Below are positions 63,903 to 64,000 of a stretch of 64,000 nucleotides of DNA, in pieces. Within the stretch, counting starts at the first letter, position 1, and the number at the start of each line of letters is the position of its first letter. The stretch comes from Fidelibacterota bacterium (GTDB lineage Bacteria > Fidelibacterota > UBA8477 > JABMPR01), in NCBI GenBank assembly GCA_016844945.1, contig JAERTJ010000162.1:1-64000 (forward strand). The letters are read 5' to 3'. The translations under genes were made by a program, and so were the position numbers. The notes beneath the pieces are model-generated. The model searched no databases and was not told the origin of the DNA. It worked only from the letters and a program-made list of their open reading frames with translations.

Positions 63903-64000
63903 GCTAACCGAAGGCTCCAGCAGGGTGATACTGCCTTTAGTGGCATCAATCTCTGCTTTTACACCAAGAGGCATGGTGAATTTATCACCGATATGACCAA
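63900..64000 (-). CDS. LD-carboxypeptidase-like protein, C-terminal fragment (cut by window edge)
   Basis: The minus strand reads about 32 codons, GHIGDKFTMPLGVKAEID... LLEPSVS, then TAG at 63902-63900. The GHIxxxxTMPLGVKAEID pattern is the C-terminal end of S66-family muramoyltetrapeptide (LD-) carboxypeptidases, which trim peptidoglycan peptides in the cytosol. The rest lies outside the window. The stop codon falls at the truncated end of the third palindromic unit. Confidence 0.6.
   Translation of the reverse strand, partial: GHIGDKFTMPLGVKAEIDATKGSITLLEPSVS

Overview
The window looks like a chromosomal segment of a Gram-negative bacterium of the FCB superphylum, most likely a Candidatus Neomarinimicrobiota (Marinimicrobia) or KSB1/Calditrichota-type lineage. 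The signs are a secreted subtilase ending in a type IX-style sorting domain with the YPNPFNP motif, a PorV/PorQ-like barrel, paired DUF3857/transglutaminase proteins, two GWxTD-domain proteins, an ExbB-ExbD-ExbD-TonB operon, and many lipoproteins with outer-membrane-type neighbours. Base composition is moderate, and TAA, TAG and TGA are all used as stops, so the code is standard. The phylum assignment is inference from protein families only. I saw no rRNA, tRNA, CRISPR array, phage or insertion-sequence transposase.

Layout. 0.2-18 kb is an envelope and secretion region: a T9SS-type subtilase, two small exported proteins, a leftward run (DUF3857 lipoprotein, DUF3857-transglutaminase, alpha/beta hydrolase, TonB-domain lipoprotein, tryptophanase), a PorV/PorQ-like barrel, a dockerin-bearing subtilase, and a 1082-residue Ig-like repeat protein. 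18-24 kb holds a CtpA-type protease and the ExbB/ExbD/ExbD/TonB operon followed by a second TonB. 24-44 kb is mixed housekeeping and accessory: MBL hydrolase, NmrA-like and SDR oxidoreductases, a GH5 glycosidase, the GWxTD pair, a radical-SAM SPL-like enzyme with a ParB-like partner, a short asparaginase-like protein, an FMN-binding membrane protein coupled to a LOG protein and a Crp/Fnr regulator, a serine hydrolase, a LytS/LytT two-component pair, a GT39-like membrane protein, RsmE, RecQ and an esterase lipoprotein. Aconitase (44.5-47.1 kb) runs leftward, divergent from the next block.

47.4-58.3 kb is the most notable region: ten genes in one direction that read as a sulfur-oxidation island. 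The order is ArsR-type regulator, TusA, DsrE2-like protein, a TusA-like gene broken by one in-frame TGA, a rhodanese/persulfide-dioxygenase-like fusion, a fused Fe-S/NrfD-type membrane subunit, a 952-residue molybdopterin oxidoreductase without a Tat signal (SoeA-like), and two paralogous SLC13/DASS anion transporters on either side of a tandem universal-stress protein. The simplest reading is that sulfane sulfur is carried by TusA/DsrE2, oxidised to sulfite by the rhodanese-MBL enzyme, and sulfite is oxidised on the cytoplasmic side by the Soe-like complex into the quinone pool, with the DASS proteins moving a sulfur oxyanion or dicarboxylate.

58.3-64 kb holds a short GlpD-like oxidoreductase, a penicillin-acylase-family hydrolase, an AlgH/YqgE protein and the 3' end of an LD-carboxypeptidase-like gene. 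Spacers here and at 44.3 kb carry a family of roughly 131-138 bp elements bounded by TTACCCC/GGGGTAA and made of several A/T-centred hairpins. Different copies show compensatory base changes, and two genes appear to take their stop codons from inside these repeats.
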